From assembly GCA_016934985.1 (NCBI GenBank), contig JAFGRU010000113.1:1-52276 (forward strand): DNA of 52,276 nt. The letters are read 5' to 3'. Numbering within the stretch: the first letter of the stretch is position 1; each line of letters opens with the position of its first letter. This document shows, piece by piece, positions 37,801 through 45,748 of this stretch. The position numbers and the translations under genes are program-made. The stretch comes from Deltaproteobacteria bacterium. GTDB lineage: Bacteria > Desulfobacterota > Desulfuromonadia > Desulfuromonadales > JAAYDE01. The notes under the pieces were generated by a model. That model ran no database searches. It was given only the letters and a program-made list of their open reading frames with translations, and was not told the origin of the DNA.

Positions 37801-38077
37801 CCTTATTCTCGGCGTTCAGAGAAACGTCATCTTCGAGGAAAAAGAAGACGTTCTCAATCCGGAAGACACGCTCTTGCTTTTTACTGACGGAATTACCGAG
37901 GCCCAGAACGACAATAGCGACTTCTTCGGGGACCAGCGTCTTAACGATTTTCTGTTGAACACCCATCAAACAGAACCGCCAGTAATGATTAACCACCTGC
38001 TGGAGGAGGTAAAACAATTCACCGGAAAGGAAAATTTCGAAGATGATGTTACCTTGGTGATTCTGAAACCGAACTGA
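34805..38077 (+). CDS. Sodium/solute symporter fused to STAC, GAF and PP2C phosphatase
   Basis: The 1090-residue protein has about 13 membrane helices of the SSS (SLC5) family over about 1-555, with MVSSVTLSTMILHHLV and GGLFWEKASRKGAMAGM. A STAC-like linker follows at about 560-660 (LAGSVGAAPARIIIENYL near 635-652), as in CbrA-type transporter-kinases. A GAF domain covers about 680-830, and a short coiled coil leads to a SpoIIE-type PP2C domain at about 865-1090. The metal-binding Asp residues are present: GGDYYDF (about 889), ADVSGH, FTDGITEA (about 1026) and EDDVTLVIL (about 1080). The start is ATG 34805, overlapping the previous stop; the GTG one codon earlier is an alternative. It should dephosphorylate the STAS protein encoded next when it senses or moves a solute, which would control an RsbW-like kinase. 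Domain identities are clear; the signal is inferred. Confidence 0.88.
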   Translation: MIPFAIVAGTSLLYFGLLFAVAFFADKKRQAGKSLTANAFIYSLSITIFISSLTFYGSIGRIANSGLDFLALYLGPTLMAFIWCFLLRKIVHICKEQHIVSLADFISSRYGKSASLGAVVTVFIIASTLPYIALQLKAIAQTFNMLSIPPVVSPQDLIDLFHTFDLLSLPEGRLPHTAIEITPTLPSYIDTPLIVAILLGIFCVLFGARHLDASERHDGLIAVVALQSLVKLGAFLGIGLFVTFGLFNGFGDIFTQFLYQFPNKSELFSLGTESAPFSLWFSFIFLSMMAVVFLPSQFHVMVIENCNEKHIRTAVWFFPLYTLVFNIFIIPIALCGLMLFGGNTALGDYFALKIPMEQGAPWLSLLVFLGGVSASAGLVMVSSVTLSTMILHHLVMPVVLRFRKVSSLSGFLINTKRTGIFAVILGGYFYYHFIGESFSLVSIGLISFVAVCQFAPSLLGGLFWEKASRKGAMAGMVLGFSIWAYTLLLPSLISSGWLKSQILENGLWGMHLLKPESLFGLQGLDKYSHTLFWSLLFNVGAFILVSLVSKLDKREKDQSRKFVFNAEAITFEDQRKILSKAPTIVEFVELMTKFIGEERANAAISEFLKDRMIDHRGSLSDHEIPTLKRFTEKTLAGSVGAAPARIIIENYLAARGSKMEDVFDIFGNVTLSRTESREQLSVLYEAARVVATGKNLQKIYDDILKLLIQQFMLDFCIIRIFDEEKGALTVRSQIGMSMEHLLASERDMNHRTYVTEAFQDNIVIVINDTDIIHNPDSVKIVQQEGIKSFAHTPIVIEGQPIGVLSAFSRSIKGIFTEEFMEFFKSLAGQVGVAWRNAQQTEKLIEARRQEKELEIAKTIQLSLLPSRVPDIPNLSLAGTCQPARLVGGDYYDFLFKQGEYLDILVADVSGHNVGAALLMAQARTFIHAWANKNLRPAEIMCSLNEFFYQDLTKAELFITLFYIHFHVETGRFSYASAGHNPPFLFRGGKAVCDRLDAEGLILGVQRNVIFEEKEDVLNPEDTLLLFTDGITEAQNDNSDFFGDQRLNDFLLNTHQTEPPVMINHLLEEVKQFTGKENFEDDVTLVILKPN

Positions 38078-38183
38078 TAATGAAAGAATATGGCTCCAGA
38101 AAGACAAAAAATATGTTATTTTTGAATGGATACTTCAAAATCGGGTTTTCGCTAAGAATCCATTTTTCGGAGGGATGAATTCA

Positions 38184-38519
38184 ATGAATTGCGATGTTAC
38201 TGAAAAAGATACCGCTGTCCTCATCGAAGTTAAGGAAGAACGGCTCGATGCCCATAACAGCAGCGAGTTTAAGTCTCAGATGCTGAGCCTTTTTGAAGAC
38301 GGGAAAAATAATCTGGTCATCGATTTGAAGGGGGTTCGTTTTGTGGATTCCTCCGGTCTCGGCGCTCTCGTTTCCGGATTTAAAAACGCCACTGCCAGAA
38401 ACGGCAACCTTAAGCTCTGCGGTCTCCAGCCTCAAGTAAAATCCATGTTTGAATTGACCCGCCTTCATCGGGTATTCGAAATTTTTCCAGGCTCAGAAGA
38501 AGCCCTCGCCAGTTTCTGA
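38184..38519 (+). CDS. STAS-domain anti-anti-sigma factor
   Basis: The 111-residue STAS protein resembles SpoIIAA/RsbV. The phosphoserine motif FVDSSGLGALVSG is at about 53-65, with the two serines at about 56-57. GGAGGG lies about 9 bases before ATG 38184; an in-frame ATG at 38175 is too close to this site. It should be phosphorylated by the RsbW-like ATPase encoded next and dephosphorylated by the PP2C domain of the upstream fusion. Unphosphorylated STAS would then bind the kinase and free its target. Confidence 0.9.
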   Translation: MNCDVTEKDTAVLIEVKEERLDAHNSSEFKSQMLSLFEDGKNNLVIDLKGVRFVDSSGLGALVSGFKNATARNGNLKLCGLQPQVKSMFELTRLHRVFEIFPGSEEALASF

Positions 38520-38540
38520 CCTAGCCCTCCTGGAGGGGGA

Positions 38541-38996
38541 ATGAAAGATAGAATTGAAATCGATATCCGTGTCCCCAATAAGACACGTTATCTGAGGCTG
38601 ATCGGCCGAATCGGGGAGAATATGGCCAAAGCTTTAGAGAAATACGGCGGTGACAGGGAGGAACTGGCTTATCACATCAACCTGGTACTGACGGAATCCA
38701 TTGCCAATGCGATGCTTCACGGCAACCAGGAGGATCCGGAAAAGGAAGTCCATATAAGCATCAGCATCCACTGCGGGAAACTGAGTATCAAGGTGTTCGA
38801 CCAGGGAACAGGCTTCGATATTAGCACTCTTTCCCCCCCCTGTATTGAAGAACTTGACGAGCATGGGCGGGGCATTTTCATCATCCGCTCTTTAATGGAT
38901 GAGGTTTCCTACCGCAGGCTTGAAAACGGCAACGTTTTGGAAATGGTCAAATTCCTGCCTGAACATTCTTTGAACAGCGAAACAATTTCGGAATGA
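38541..38996 (+). CDS. RsbW/SpoIIAB-like ATP-binding serine kinase (anti-sigma type)
   Basis: The 151-residue protein is a single GHKL/HATPase domain with N-box ESIANAMLHGN (about 52-62), G1 box DQGTGFD (about 87-93) and G2 region GRGIFIIRSLMDEV (about 110-123). It is the kinase/switch partner of the STAS protein 21 bases upstream. CTGGAGGGGGA precedes the ATG. No sigma factor gene is nearby, so its target may be a sigma factor or another protein encoded elsewhere. Its last 88 bases overlap the convergent HAD gene. Confidence 0.88.
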   Translation: MKDRIEIDIRVPNKTRYLRLIGRIGENMAKALEKYGGDREELAYHINLVLTESIANAMLHGNQEDPEKEVHISISIHCGKLSIKVFDQGTGFDISTLSPPCIEELDEHGRGIFIIRSLMDEVSYRRLENGNVLEMVKFLPEHSLNSETISE

Positions 38997-39583
38997 TCTT
39001 CCACAGCCAGGTCTCCCCGCACCTCCCCTTTGTAGGCCGCAAAAAGAATTCCCGCCCGTTCGGCAGCCTGTCTGTCCAATTCCGAATCCCCGATATAGAG
39101 TAAATTTTCTTTGTTTATTTCCATCCGTTCGGCAGCCAGCAGGAGCATTTCAGGGTCCGGTTTTGGAAAACTGACATCCTGACAAGTCACCACTACCTTG
39201 AAATAGCGAGCCAAGTCAAAATAAGAAAGAATGTCAAAGGTGCTTTTCCCCCGGTTTGTAGCCACTCCAAGAGGCACCTTTGCTGCCAAATCTTTCAGCG
39301 AGGGAATGAGATTGGGCTCCATGTCCATTAAGGGCATGAACTGACGGTAACCCAGACGGGCGGCAAAATCGAGAGCCGGCTGAACCAGTCCCGGGCCGAG
39401 AAGCACCTCGAATACTTTGGCGCTGTTGGCCGTGTGACACAAATGAACCTTGGCCTCATCATCCGTGTTGACGGAAGGGGCTTTAAATTCCCTCAGAACC
39501 ACGTTGTAATAGGCGAGATTGGCACGCTTGCTGGCAAACAGCACACCATCAAAATCGTAAATAATACCCTGAATATCGCTCAT
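38909..39583 (-). CDS. HAD-family phosphatase (Gph/phosphoglycolate phosphatase-like)
   Basis: The 224-residue HAD hydrolase has DFDGVLF (nucleophile Asp, motif I), ATNRGK (motif II Thr), the Lys of FPKPDPEML (motif III) and IGDSELDRQAA (motif IV). A cap domain lies between motifs I and II. Gph-type enzymes dephosphorylate phosphoglycolate, but HAD substrates vary. The start overlaps the lgt stop (ATGA), and the end overlaps the RsbW-like gene in the opposite direction by 88 bases, which is unusual. Both reading frames look genuine. Confidence 0.85.
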   Translation of the reverse strand: MSDIQGIIYDFDGVLFASKRANLAYYNVVLREFKAPSVNTDDEAKVHLCHTANSAKVFEVLLGPGLVQPALDFAARLGYRQFMPLMDMEPNLIPSLKDLAAKVPLGVATNRGKSTFDILSYFDLARYFKVVVTCQDVSFPKPDPEMLLLAAERMEINKENLLYIGDSELDRQAAERAGILFAAYKGEVRGDLAVEDHSEIVSLFKECSGRNLTISKTLPFSSLR

Positions 39584-40365
39584 TCATTCTGCCTTTTTTT
39601 AAAAACGAATAACCATCCCCCGATTGCAAAAAGAATCATGGGAACGGACAACAGCTGTCCCATGGTTACAAAGGACCAGAGAAATCCCAGTTGGGCATCC
39701 GGTTCCCGGAAAAACTCGACAAAAAATCGAAAGCAGCCGTAAAAAAAGAAAAAAGAGAAGAAAGGGATACCATAGGTTGCTTTCTTGTGATGCATCCACA
39801 TAAGGAGGCTAAAAAGGACCGCCCCCTCCAGCACTGCTTCATAAAGTTGGCTGGGATGCCGCGGCAGCGGACCGGCACCGGGGAAAACCATGCCCCAGGG
39901 CATATCCGTCGTTCGACCCCACAACTCGGCGTTGATAAAATTTCCGAGCCTTCCGAAACCCAGTCCCAAACTGGCCGCCGCGACCAGGATATCACCGACC
40001 AGTAACACCGGCAGGTCTTTTTTACGGCAGAAAAGGTACGATGCTATTATAACCCCAAGAAGACCTCCATGAAAACTCATGCCTCCTTCCCAGACGGCCG
40101 GTATGCTCAGGGGATGATGGAGATAAAAGTCGAAGTTGTAGAACAGCACATATCCCAGTCTGCCGCCGAGAATTACGCCCAGCATGACATAAAAAAAGAG
40201 GTCGGAAACCGTCTCCTTGGAAATAGCCAGATGTCGTAGTTTGCCCAGATAGCGGACAATGCCGAAACCGAGCACAAAGGCCAGAAGATACATCATGCCG
40301 TACCAGCGAACGGACAAGGGACCGATACTGAATATTTCCGGGTCAATTTGAGGGTAAGACAACAT
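39580..40365 (-). CDS. lgt: Prolipoprotein diacylglyceryl transferase
   Basis: The 261-residue inner-membrane enzyme moves diacylglyceryl from phosphatidylglycerol to the lipobox Cys of prolipoproteins. It has about seven helices and the family motifs GGRLGYVLFYN, GGMSFHGG, GRLGNFINAELWGR (signature with the essential Arg/Asn) and RHPSQLYEA, plus EFFREPD. It is needed for the many lipoproteins seen here. The stop overlaps the HAD gene start. Confidence 0.95.
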   Translation of the reverse strand: MLSYPQIDPEIFSIGPLSVRWYGMMYLLAFVLGFGIVRYLGKLRHLAISKETVSDLFFYVMLGVILGGRLGYVLFYNFDFYLHHPLSIPAVWEGGMSFHGGLLGVIIASYLFCRKKDLPVLLVGDILVAAASLGLGFGRLGNFINAELWGRTTDMPWGMVFPGAGPLPRHPSQLYEAVLEGAVLFSLLMWMHHKKATYGIPFFSFFFFYGCFRFFVEFFREPDAQLGFLWSFVTMGQLLSVPMILFAIGGWLFVFKKRQNE

Positions 40366-40409
40366 ATAAAAACCTGCGAAAGAGGGGCTCTTCTCGTCGA
40401 AAACTCCGT

Positions 40410-41339
40410 TTATTTACTTTCGCCCAAACGACGAATGACTGCCAGCATATCCTCGGGCAGAGGTGCTTCCAAATGAAGCTTCCGGTTTTCAACAGGGTGC
40501 TTCAAGACGAGACGAAAGGCATGGAGCATGGTCCGTTGACAATCAACGTATGCCAACTGATCTTTTCCGGTATATTTGCCATCCCCAAGCAAGGGGTGCC
40601 CTGCTTCGGAAAAATGGACCCGGATCTGATGAGAGCGACCGGTCGGAATGTCAACCTCAACCAAAGATGCAGCAGAGAATTCCTCCACCACCCGATAAAT
40701 AGTAACGGCTTCCCTCCCGCCCCTGGCAACAGATTTCATCCGGTTGGTGGCATGGCTGCGCGCCAGCAGCGAGCGAAACTCTCCTTCTTTGCTTTCCAGA
40801 TGTCCCGCCACCAGGGCTCGATAAACTTTTCTGACTTTGCGTTCCCGAAAAGCGATTGTCAACGGTTTGTGCGCCTTACGATGGGTTGAAAATACCATAA
40901 CCCCGGAGGTATCGCGATCGAGACGCTGAACCATGCCGAGTTCCGGACGATCGAGAGGACGGCAAGGGTTCTTTAGAAAACGCAGCAAAGCCTCGTAAAG
41001 CGTCCCTTTGTAGCGAGCCGGTGTCGGATTGGTTTCAATTCCCGACGGCTTGTTGATGGCGATTAGATATTCGTCTCTAAAAAGGACATGACATTCTTCC
41101 AGGTTAAAAGGCTCCAGCTGCAAACCGTCCAGAAACAGCTCAATCCTCTCGCCTTCCCGGACCGTATGGGAACAGCGCCGCACCCGCTTCCCGGCAACGT
41201 GCACGCCACCCAGGTCCACAACTTTCCGAACCAGAGTCCTGGAAAACCTTTCATCGGCAGATGGTATAAAGACATCCAGCCGGTTTCCGGCATCCTCACC
41301 GTCCGGTTCAAACCGGAAAACCCCTTTTTGCAGATTCAT
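40410..41339 (-). CDS. RluA/RluD-family 23S rRNA or tRNA pseudouridine synthase
   Basis: The 309-residue enzyme has an N-terminal S4 RNA-binding domain (FSRTLVRKVVDLGGVHVAGKRV) and the pseudouridine-synthase core. The catalytic Asp is in VQRLDRDTSGVMVF (the family HRLDxxTSG motif with Gln for His). GRSHQIRVHFSEAGHPLLGDGKY is the other conserved motif. The ATG 41339 is chosen; the TTG five codons earlier (41354) is weaker. The exact uridine modified is not certain. Confidence 0.88.
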   Translation of the reverse strand: MNLQKGVFRFEPDGEDAGNRLDVFIPSADERFSRTLVRKVVDLGGVHVAGKRVRRCSHTVREGERIELFLDGLQLEPFNLEECHVLFRDEYLIAINKPSGIETNPTPARYKGTLYEALLRFLKNPCRPLDRPELGMVQRLDRDTSGVMVFSTHRKAHKPLTIAFRERKVRKVYRALVAGHLESKEGEFRSLLARSHATNRMKSVARGGREAVTIYRVVEEFSAASLVEVDIPTGRSHQIRVHFSEAGHPLLGDGKYTGKDQLAYVDCQRTMLHAFRLVLKHPVENRKLHLEAPLPEDMLAVIRRLGESK

Positions 41340-41426
41340 TAACCTGAAGTCCAAAAAAATACGATATGGGAAACAACTACCAGAGAAAAAAACGGGAGCG
41401 AGGTTAGAAGGTAAGCAAAAATGACA

Positions 41427-41457
41427 AAGAGGTCAACCACTAACAGGCCGACCTCTT
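41427..41457 (-). terminator. Possible terminator after the REC-PilZ gene
   Basis: AAGAGGTC and GACCTCTT pair around a 15-base loop; T-rich sequence follows on the minus strand. It lies 60 bases past the REC-PilZ stop. Confidence 0.45.
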
Positions 41458-41517
41458 ACATATAATCCATCCTTTTCGCGATATGAAAAAATATTTCAGT
41501 TCAGAGATTTTTGTAAA

Positions 41518-42255
41518 TCAAAACCTCAAAAAATCGGCTTCCTTCGGAAGATTCTTTTCACAGATTGTCTGAAGGTACTGGCGAATGGCGTCCATCTCTT
41601 CAAGCTTCAGATCAACAAACTGGATACCCATTCCCGCGGGAAGGTTCTCAACCTGTTTCTTTCCCGGCATGTTTCGCCAGGCTACCTTGCCATTGCAACG
41701 AACCTTTTTCTTCCCTCCAGGCAAAATGAACTCCATGAGTAATGGCGTGTCTTCCGGCAGTACTTCCTCGGATTCCAAAAACACACCTCCAGTGCTCATA
41801 TTGACAGTAAAATTCGCAAACAACTTTTCGCCCTCAATTTCATAAAAAACTTTTACCCTTGTCCCGACTCTAGGTGCCAGGCGATGACTACTTTCGAGGA
41901 AAGTGTTAGCTGCCGCGAGAAACTGTTCCCGCTTGAGAGGTTTGAAAAGAATGTCGTCACAACCATTCTGGTAGCATCTTTCCAACTCCTCCTCATCCGG
42001 GTGAGTCACCATAATAACGGGGATTTCAGACAGTTCCGGATGGCTTTTTATTTTTTGGCAAGCCTCGTCGCCATTCATTTCCGGCATGTAGAGGTCCAAG
42101 AAGATAATGTCCGGCTTTTCAGACACAGCCACTTCAAATGCCTCTTTACCGGTTCGAGCCATAAAAATGTCGAATCGATCCAGATGGAAAAAGGATTTTT
42201 CCAATTCTAAAAAAAGTTCAACATCATCAGCCAGAAGAACTTTTTCCTTTTTCAC
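41518..42255 (-). CDS. Response regulator with PilZ c-di-GMP-binding domain
   Basis: The 245-residue protein joins a receiver domain (Asp about 54 in IIFLDLYMPEMNG) to a PilZ domain. The PilZ c-di-GMP contacts are present: RVGTR (about 129-133, RxxxR) and NMSTGG (about 152-157, D/NxSxxG). It could integrate a phosphorylation signal with c-di-GMP. GTG is the start, with AAAAGGAG 6 bases upstream. There is no kinase gene beside it. Such proteins often act on motility, pili or exopolysaccharide, but the target is not shown here. Confidence 0.9.
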   Translation of the reverse strand: MKKEKVLLADDVELFLELEKSFFHLDRFDIFMARTGKEAFEVAVSEKPDIIFLDLYMPEMNGDEACQKIKSHPELSEIPVIMVTHPDEEELERCYQNGCDDILFKPLKREQFLAAANTFLESSHRLAPRVGTRVKVFYEIEGEKLFANFTVNMSTGGVFLESEEVLPEDTPLLMEFILPGGKKKVRCNGKVAWRNMPGKKQVENLPAGMGIQFVDLKLEEMDAIRQYLQTICEKNLPKEADFLRF

Positions 42256-42328
42256 TTATTTCTCCTTTTATACATTAGAATTCAAACTTCAATGTTTCCC
42301 CAGATAAGTCATCCGGGGAAAATCCACA

Positions 42329-43018
42329 TCAAGGGAAAAAAACTTTTTTCACAAATTCAAGCTCCCCCATGGAATCAACGGGGAATACCCTCATGCTTCC
42401 AGAGGGTCGAACCGTAAAGTAATAAACATCCTCTTGATTAGCCCAGTCCTTTTCGAGGGAAAAATCGACAATCTCAATTGCGTTTTTGATAAAAAACTGG
42501 GCCAGTTTTTCATAATTGCCCGATTCAGAAGAACACCGCACCACCAAAAATCTAAATGTTTTTTTCCGAATCCGGCTGTCTACTTTTCTCAAAAGCAACA
42601 GCACAATCAAGGACAAAACAGCGGTAGCCGCAGCAGCAAAGTAAAGGCCGGAACCCACAGCCATCCCTAAACCGGCGGCAACCCAGAGACCGGCAGCAGT
42701 AGTCAATCCCCTAACACTGGCGCCCTCCTTAATGATGGCGCCTGCCCCTAGAAAACCGATACCTGTTACAATTTGGGCCGCCACCCGGGACGGATCCACA
42801 CGAAGAATTCCGCTTGATAACTCAGCACCATACTTGACCGCAAAGCTTTCCGATATCACCATCATCAAACATGCGCCGACACAAACCAGCGAATGCGTAC
42901 GTAGACCCGCTTCACGGCCGTGGTATTCTCGTTCAAAGCCGATTATGCCACCAATGATTGCAGCAAACAGCAACCGAAAAAACAACGTGAACTCATAATT
43001 GAACGCAAATTCATTCAT
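42329..43018 (-). CDS. MgtC/SapB-family membrane protein
   Basis: The 229-residue product has an N-terminal block of about four helices with the family signatures GGIIGFEREYHGREAGLRTHSLVCVGA and GFLGAGAIIKEGASVRGLTTAAGLWVAA, and a C-terminal ACT-like soluble domain (about 155-229). MgtC proteins support growth at low Mg2+ and inhibit F-type ATP synthase in some hosts; the role here is open. It lies 73 bases upstream of the REC-PilZ gene on the same strand. Confidence 0.88.
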   Translation of the reverse strand: MNEFAFNYEFTLFFRLLFAAIIGGIIGFEREYHGREAGLRTHSLVCVGACLMMVISESFAVKYGAELSSGILRVDPSRVAAQIVTGIGFLGAGAIIKEGASVRGLTTAAGLWVAAGLGMAVGSGLYFAAAATAVLSLIVLLLLRKVDSRIRKKTFRFLVVRCSSESGNYEKLAQFFIKNAIEIVDFSLEKDWANQEDVYYFTVRPSGSMRVFPVDSMGELEFVKKVFFP

Positions 43019-43470
43019 GTTTGAAAACCAGAGCCACCAAATTTAAAACTGGGCCAGAAATCCAAGCAGGCCCCCGACTAACCAGACAACGGCCGACGGG
43101 TTAAGCCCTTTTCTGTCACTATACCAGAAGAAAAAACTTGCGCATTTCCGGAAAAACTCCAGCTTTTTGCTGTTTTCTGATGTTAAAGACCCACGAATCA
43201 TCCAATTAACATTGATTTTTGCAAACCTCCAGCCAAATTAATCTGGAAGGAGAGAAAAACAGAACGATTCTCAGAAAAAACCCCATACCATTAAATATTG
43301 TAATTAATTTTTCTAATTTTTTTATAATGAACCCACATCAGGAGCTTTTCGGTAAATTGTTGCAAACACATACGGAGGCAAGCCTGACGCTCATAAACTG
43401 AATATTGATTAGGCGGGTGACAGACAAAAGTGACAGAATTGAGAAATAAAAGTATTATCAAAGGACACCA
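43019..43470. other. Intergenic stretch without a recognised gene
   Basis: No supported coding region or RNA gene is seen. It contains a short imperfect stem (CTCCAG...CTGGAAG near 43222-43245). Part of it is expected to carry the promoter of the MgtC-family gene, but no clear -35/-10 pair stands out. Confidence 0.5.
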
Positions 43471-43505
43471 GATAAAAAAGAGCGGCCAAGCCGCTCTTTT
43501 TTATC
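43471..43505. terminator. Terminator after the EF-G gene
   Basis: A perfect palindrome of two 16-base arms, GATAAAAAAGAGCGGC and its complement, encloses CAA. It lies about 22 bases past the EF-G stop on the minus strand and can stop RNA in both directions. Confidence 0.9.
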
Positions 43506-43526
43506 TGAATGAAATGCTGTTGGGTT

Positions 43527-45605
43527 CTATTCTTCTTTTTTGAACTGCTCCAGAAGCTTTTCCGTCATGGCCCCGGGCACTTCTTCATAATGGGAAAATT
43601 CCATTGTGAAAAGTCCGCGGTCCGAGGTCATGGCCCCAAGTTCAGAGGAATATTTCAAAACTTCGGACATCGGTACATTGACGTTTATGACTTGATTGCT
43701 GCCCTTTGCTTCAAAACCAAGGACACGACCACGCCGAGAGTTGATATCACCAATGACATCACCCATACACTCGTCCGGAACGGTTATTTCCATCTGGACG
43801 ATGGGCTCAAGCAGAACGGGATTGGCCTGTTCCATAGCCTTTTTGATCCCCATGGAACCGGCAATTTTAAAAGCCATTTCTGAAGAGTCAACGGCATGAT
43901 AGGAACCGTCAAAAAGGGTAACCTTGAAATCCACTACTGGGAAACCCCCTAGAATGCCCTTCGCAGACGATTCCTGAATACCTTTGTCGACGGCCGGGAT
44001 GTACTGGCGCGGAATAACCCCACCGACGATTTTATCGACAAATTCGTAACCACCACCGCGGGGCATCGGCTCAACTTCAATCCAGGCATCGGCATACTGG
44101 CCACGGCCGCCGGATTGTTTCTTGTATTTGCTTTGCAACTTGGCTTTGCCCTTAATCGTTTCCCGATAAGGGACTTTCGGCTCGTTCAATACAACGCTGA
44201 CACCATATTTGCGCTTCAGCTTTTCCACCGCCACTTCGAGGTGAAGCTGGCCCATGCCAGAGAGAATCAGCTCGTGGGTCTCTTCATCACGCAGAACCTG
44301 AAGGGTGGTATCTTCTTCAACCAGTCTTTGCAAACCACTATGAATTTTATCCTGATCCCCTTTGCTCGCTGCTTCCAGAGCAAAAGATATAACCGGACTC
44401 ATCGGTGCAGGAGATTCATAAATGATCTGTTTTGCCGCATCGCACAGAGTGTCACCGGTGCCGGTAACCTTGAGTTTGGCAACCGCAACGATGTCCCCCG
44501 CCAGCGCTTCCTCAACGGCCTTCTGCTTCTTTCCTTCAAGCTGGAAAAGCTGGCCGATCCTTTCGGCTGAATCCTTGCCCGGGTTGAAGACATTGGAATC
44601 GCTCTTGAGAGTTCCGGAATAAACGCGGAACAGGGTCAATTTGCCGGTAAAAGGATCGCTGATGGTTTTGAAAACGCGGGCCGAGAAGGGTGCTTGTTCA
44701 TCACAGCCACGTTCTTCCGCTTCATCGTTCTTGGGGTTTCTCCCTTTCTGAACGGGACGATCCGAAGGGGCGGGCATGCAGAAAGCCAAAATATCAAGCA
44801 TTTGGTCCAGCCCCTTGTTTTCAAGGGCACTGCCACAAAATACAGGGGTTATGATATTGTTGAAAGCACCTTTTTTCAAACCTTCAAGGATTTCCTCGTT
44901 GGAAAGCTCCTCGGTTTCCAGATATTTTTCCATCAAAGCATCGTCCGCCTCCGACACCGCTTCCATGAGCATTATTCTCATGGTTTCAGCCTCTTCAAGC
45001 AGGTCCGCAGGGATGTCCTCTTCTTTCGATTTACCGGAGGCGCCATCCGCATAGGTATATGCTTTCATGGTCAGGAGGTTAATGACCCCTTTAAAATCCA
45101 CTTCCGCGCCAATGGGAATGGTCACAATTGCCGGCTGGGTTGAAACAAGCTCAGCCAGTTCATCCACCACCTTCTGAAAATTGGCCCCTTCACGTTCCAT
45201 CTGGTTGATAAATGCCGCCCGGGGGACCTGGTATTGGTCGGCCCATTCCCATATTTTGACGGCCTGGGCCTTTACGCCGGCAACAGCCGAACCGACCAGA
45301 AGCGCGCCATCCATGATACTGACACAATCCCGCGTGTCGTGAAGAAAATTGGTGTATCCCGGAGTATCAATAATATTGAAAGTGGTGCCTTTCCAATCGA
45401 AATGATGGAGACTTGTACTGATGGTGAGTTTTCTCTTGGATTCTTCAGGTTCAAAGTCCATGGTGGATGTACCGTCATCCACCCGGCCCAACCGATCCGT
45501 AACACCTGTCATAAAAAGGAACGCCTCAGCAAGAGATGTTTTGCCACATCCACCATGACCTACAATTCCCAGATTCCGAAGCTTTTCTCTTGAACACTTA
45601 GCCAT
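43527..45605 (-). CDS. EF-G-like translation factor with altered G4 motif
   Basis: The 692-residue GTPase has the five-domain EF-G layout: G1 GHGGCGKT (16-23), G3 DTPGY (80-84), domain II and III, IV (KQSGGRGQYADAWIEVEPMP, PRQYIPAVDKG) and V (GDVIGDINSRRGRV). It belongs to the EF-G-2/FusA-like side branch that starts GHGG rather than GHVD or AHID. The G4 box, normally NKxD, is NQME at 134-137 (AFINQMEREGAN), with both Lys and Asp changed. This may alter nucleotide choice. It lies after coaX, 140 bases on, with a strong terminator behind it. It is probably not the main EF-G, which is usually encoded in the str operon. Confidence 0.9.
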   Translation of the reverse strand: MAKCSREKLRNLGIVGHGGCGKTSLAEAFLFMTGVTDRLGRVDDGTSTMDFEPEESKRKLTISTSLHHFDWKGTTFNIIDTPGYTNFLHDTRDCVSIMDGALLVGSAVAGVKAQAVKIWEWADQYQVPRAAFINQMEREGANFQKVVDELAELVSTQPAIVTIPIGAEVDFKGVINLLTMKAYTYADGASGKSKEEDIPADLLEEAETMRIMLMEAVSEADDALMEKYLETEELSNEEILEGLKKGAFNNIITPVFCGSALENKGLDQMLDILAFCMPAPSDRPVQKGRNPKNDEAEERGCDEQAPFSARVFKTISDPFTGKLTLFRVYSGTLKSDSNVFNPGKDSAERIGQLFQLEGKKQKAVEEALAGDIVAVAKLKVTGTGDTLCDAAKQIIYESPAPMSPVISFALEAASKGDQDKIHSGLQRLVEEDTTLQVLRDEETHELILSGMGQLHLEVAVEKLKRKYGVSVVLNEPKVPYRETIKGKAKLQSKYKKQSGGRGQYADAWIEVEPMPRGGGYEFVDKIVGGVIPRQYIPAVDKGIQESSAKGILGGFPVVDFKVTLFDGSYHAVDSSEMAFKIAGSMGIKKAMEQANPVLLEPIVQMEITVPDECMGDVIGDINSRRGRVLGFEAKGSNQVINVNVPMSEVLKYSSELGAMTSDRGLFTMEFSHYEEVPGAMTEKLLEQFKKEE

Positions 45606-45748
45606 TACTTCTCCTTTCCTTGCCTGAAGTCTTTATCTGCAGAGGCTGAACTCCCTCTTTTTGCCCTCAAATGCATCGCTTGGACAGCCAAGCACGATAA
45701 ACAAATCTGTGGCGCTATTAAAGCAAAATTTGGATTGTTTGGATAGCA

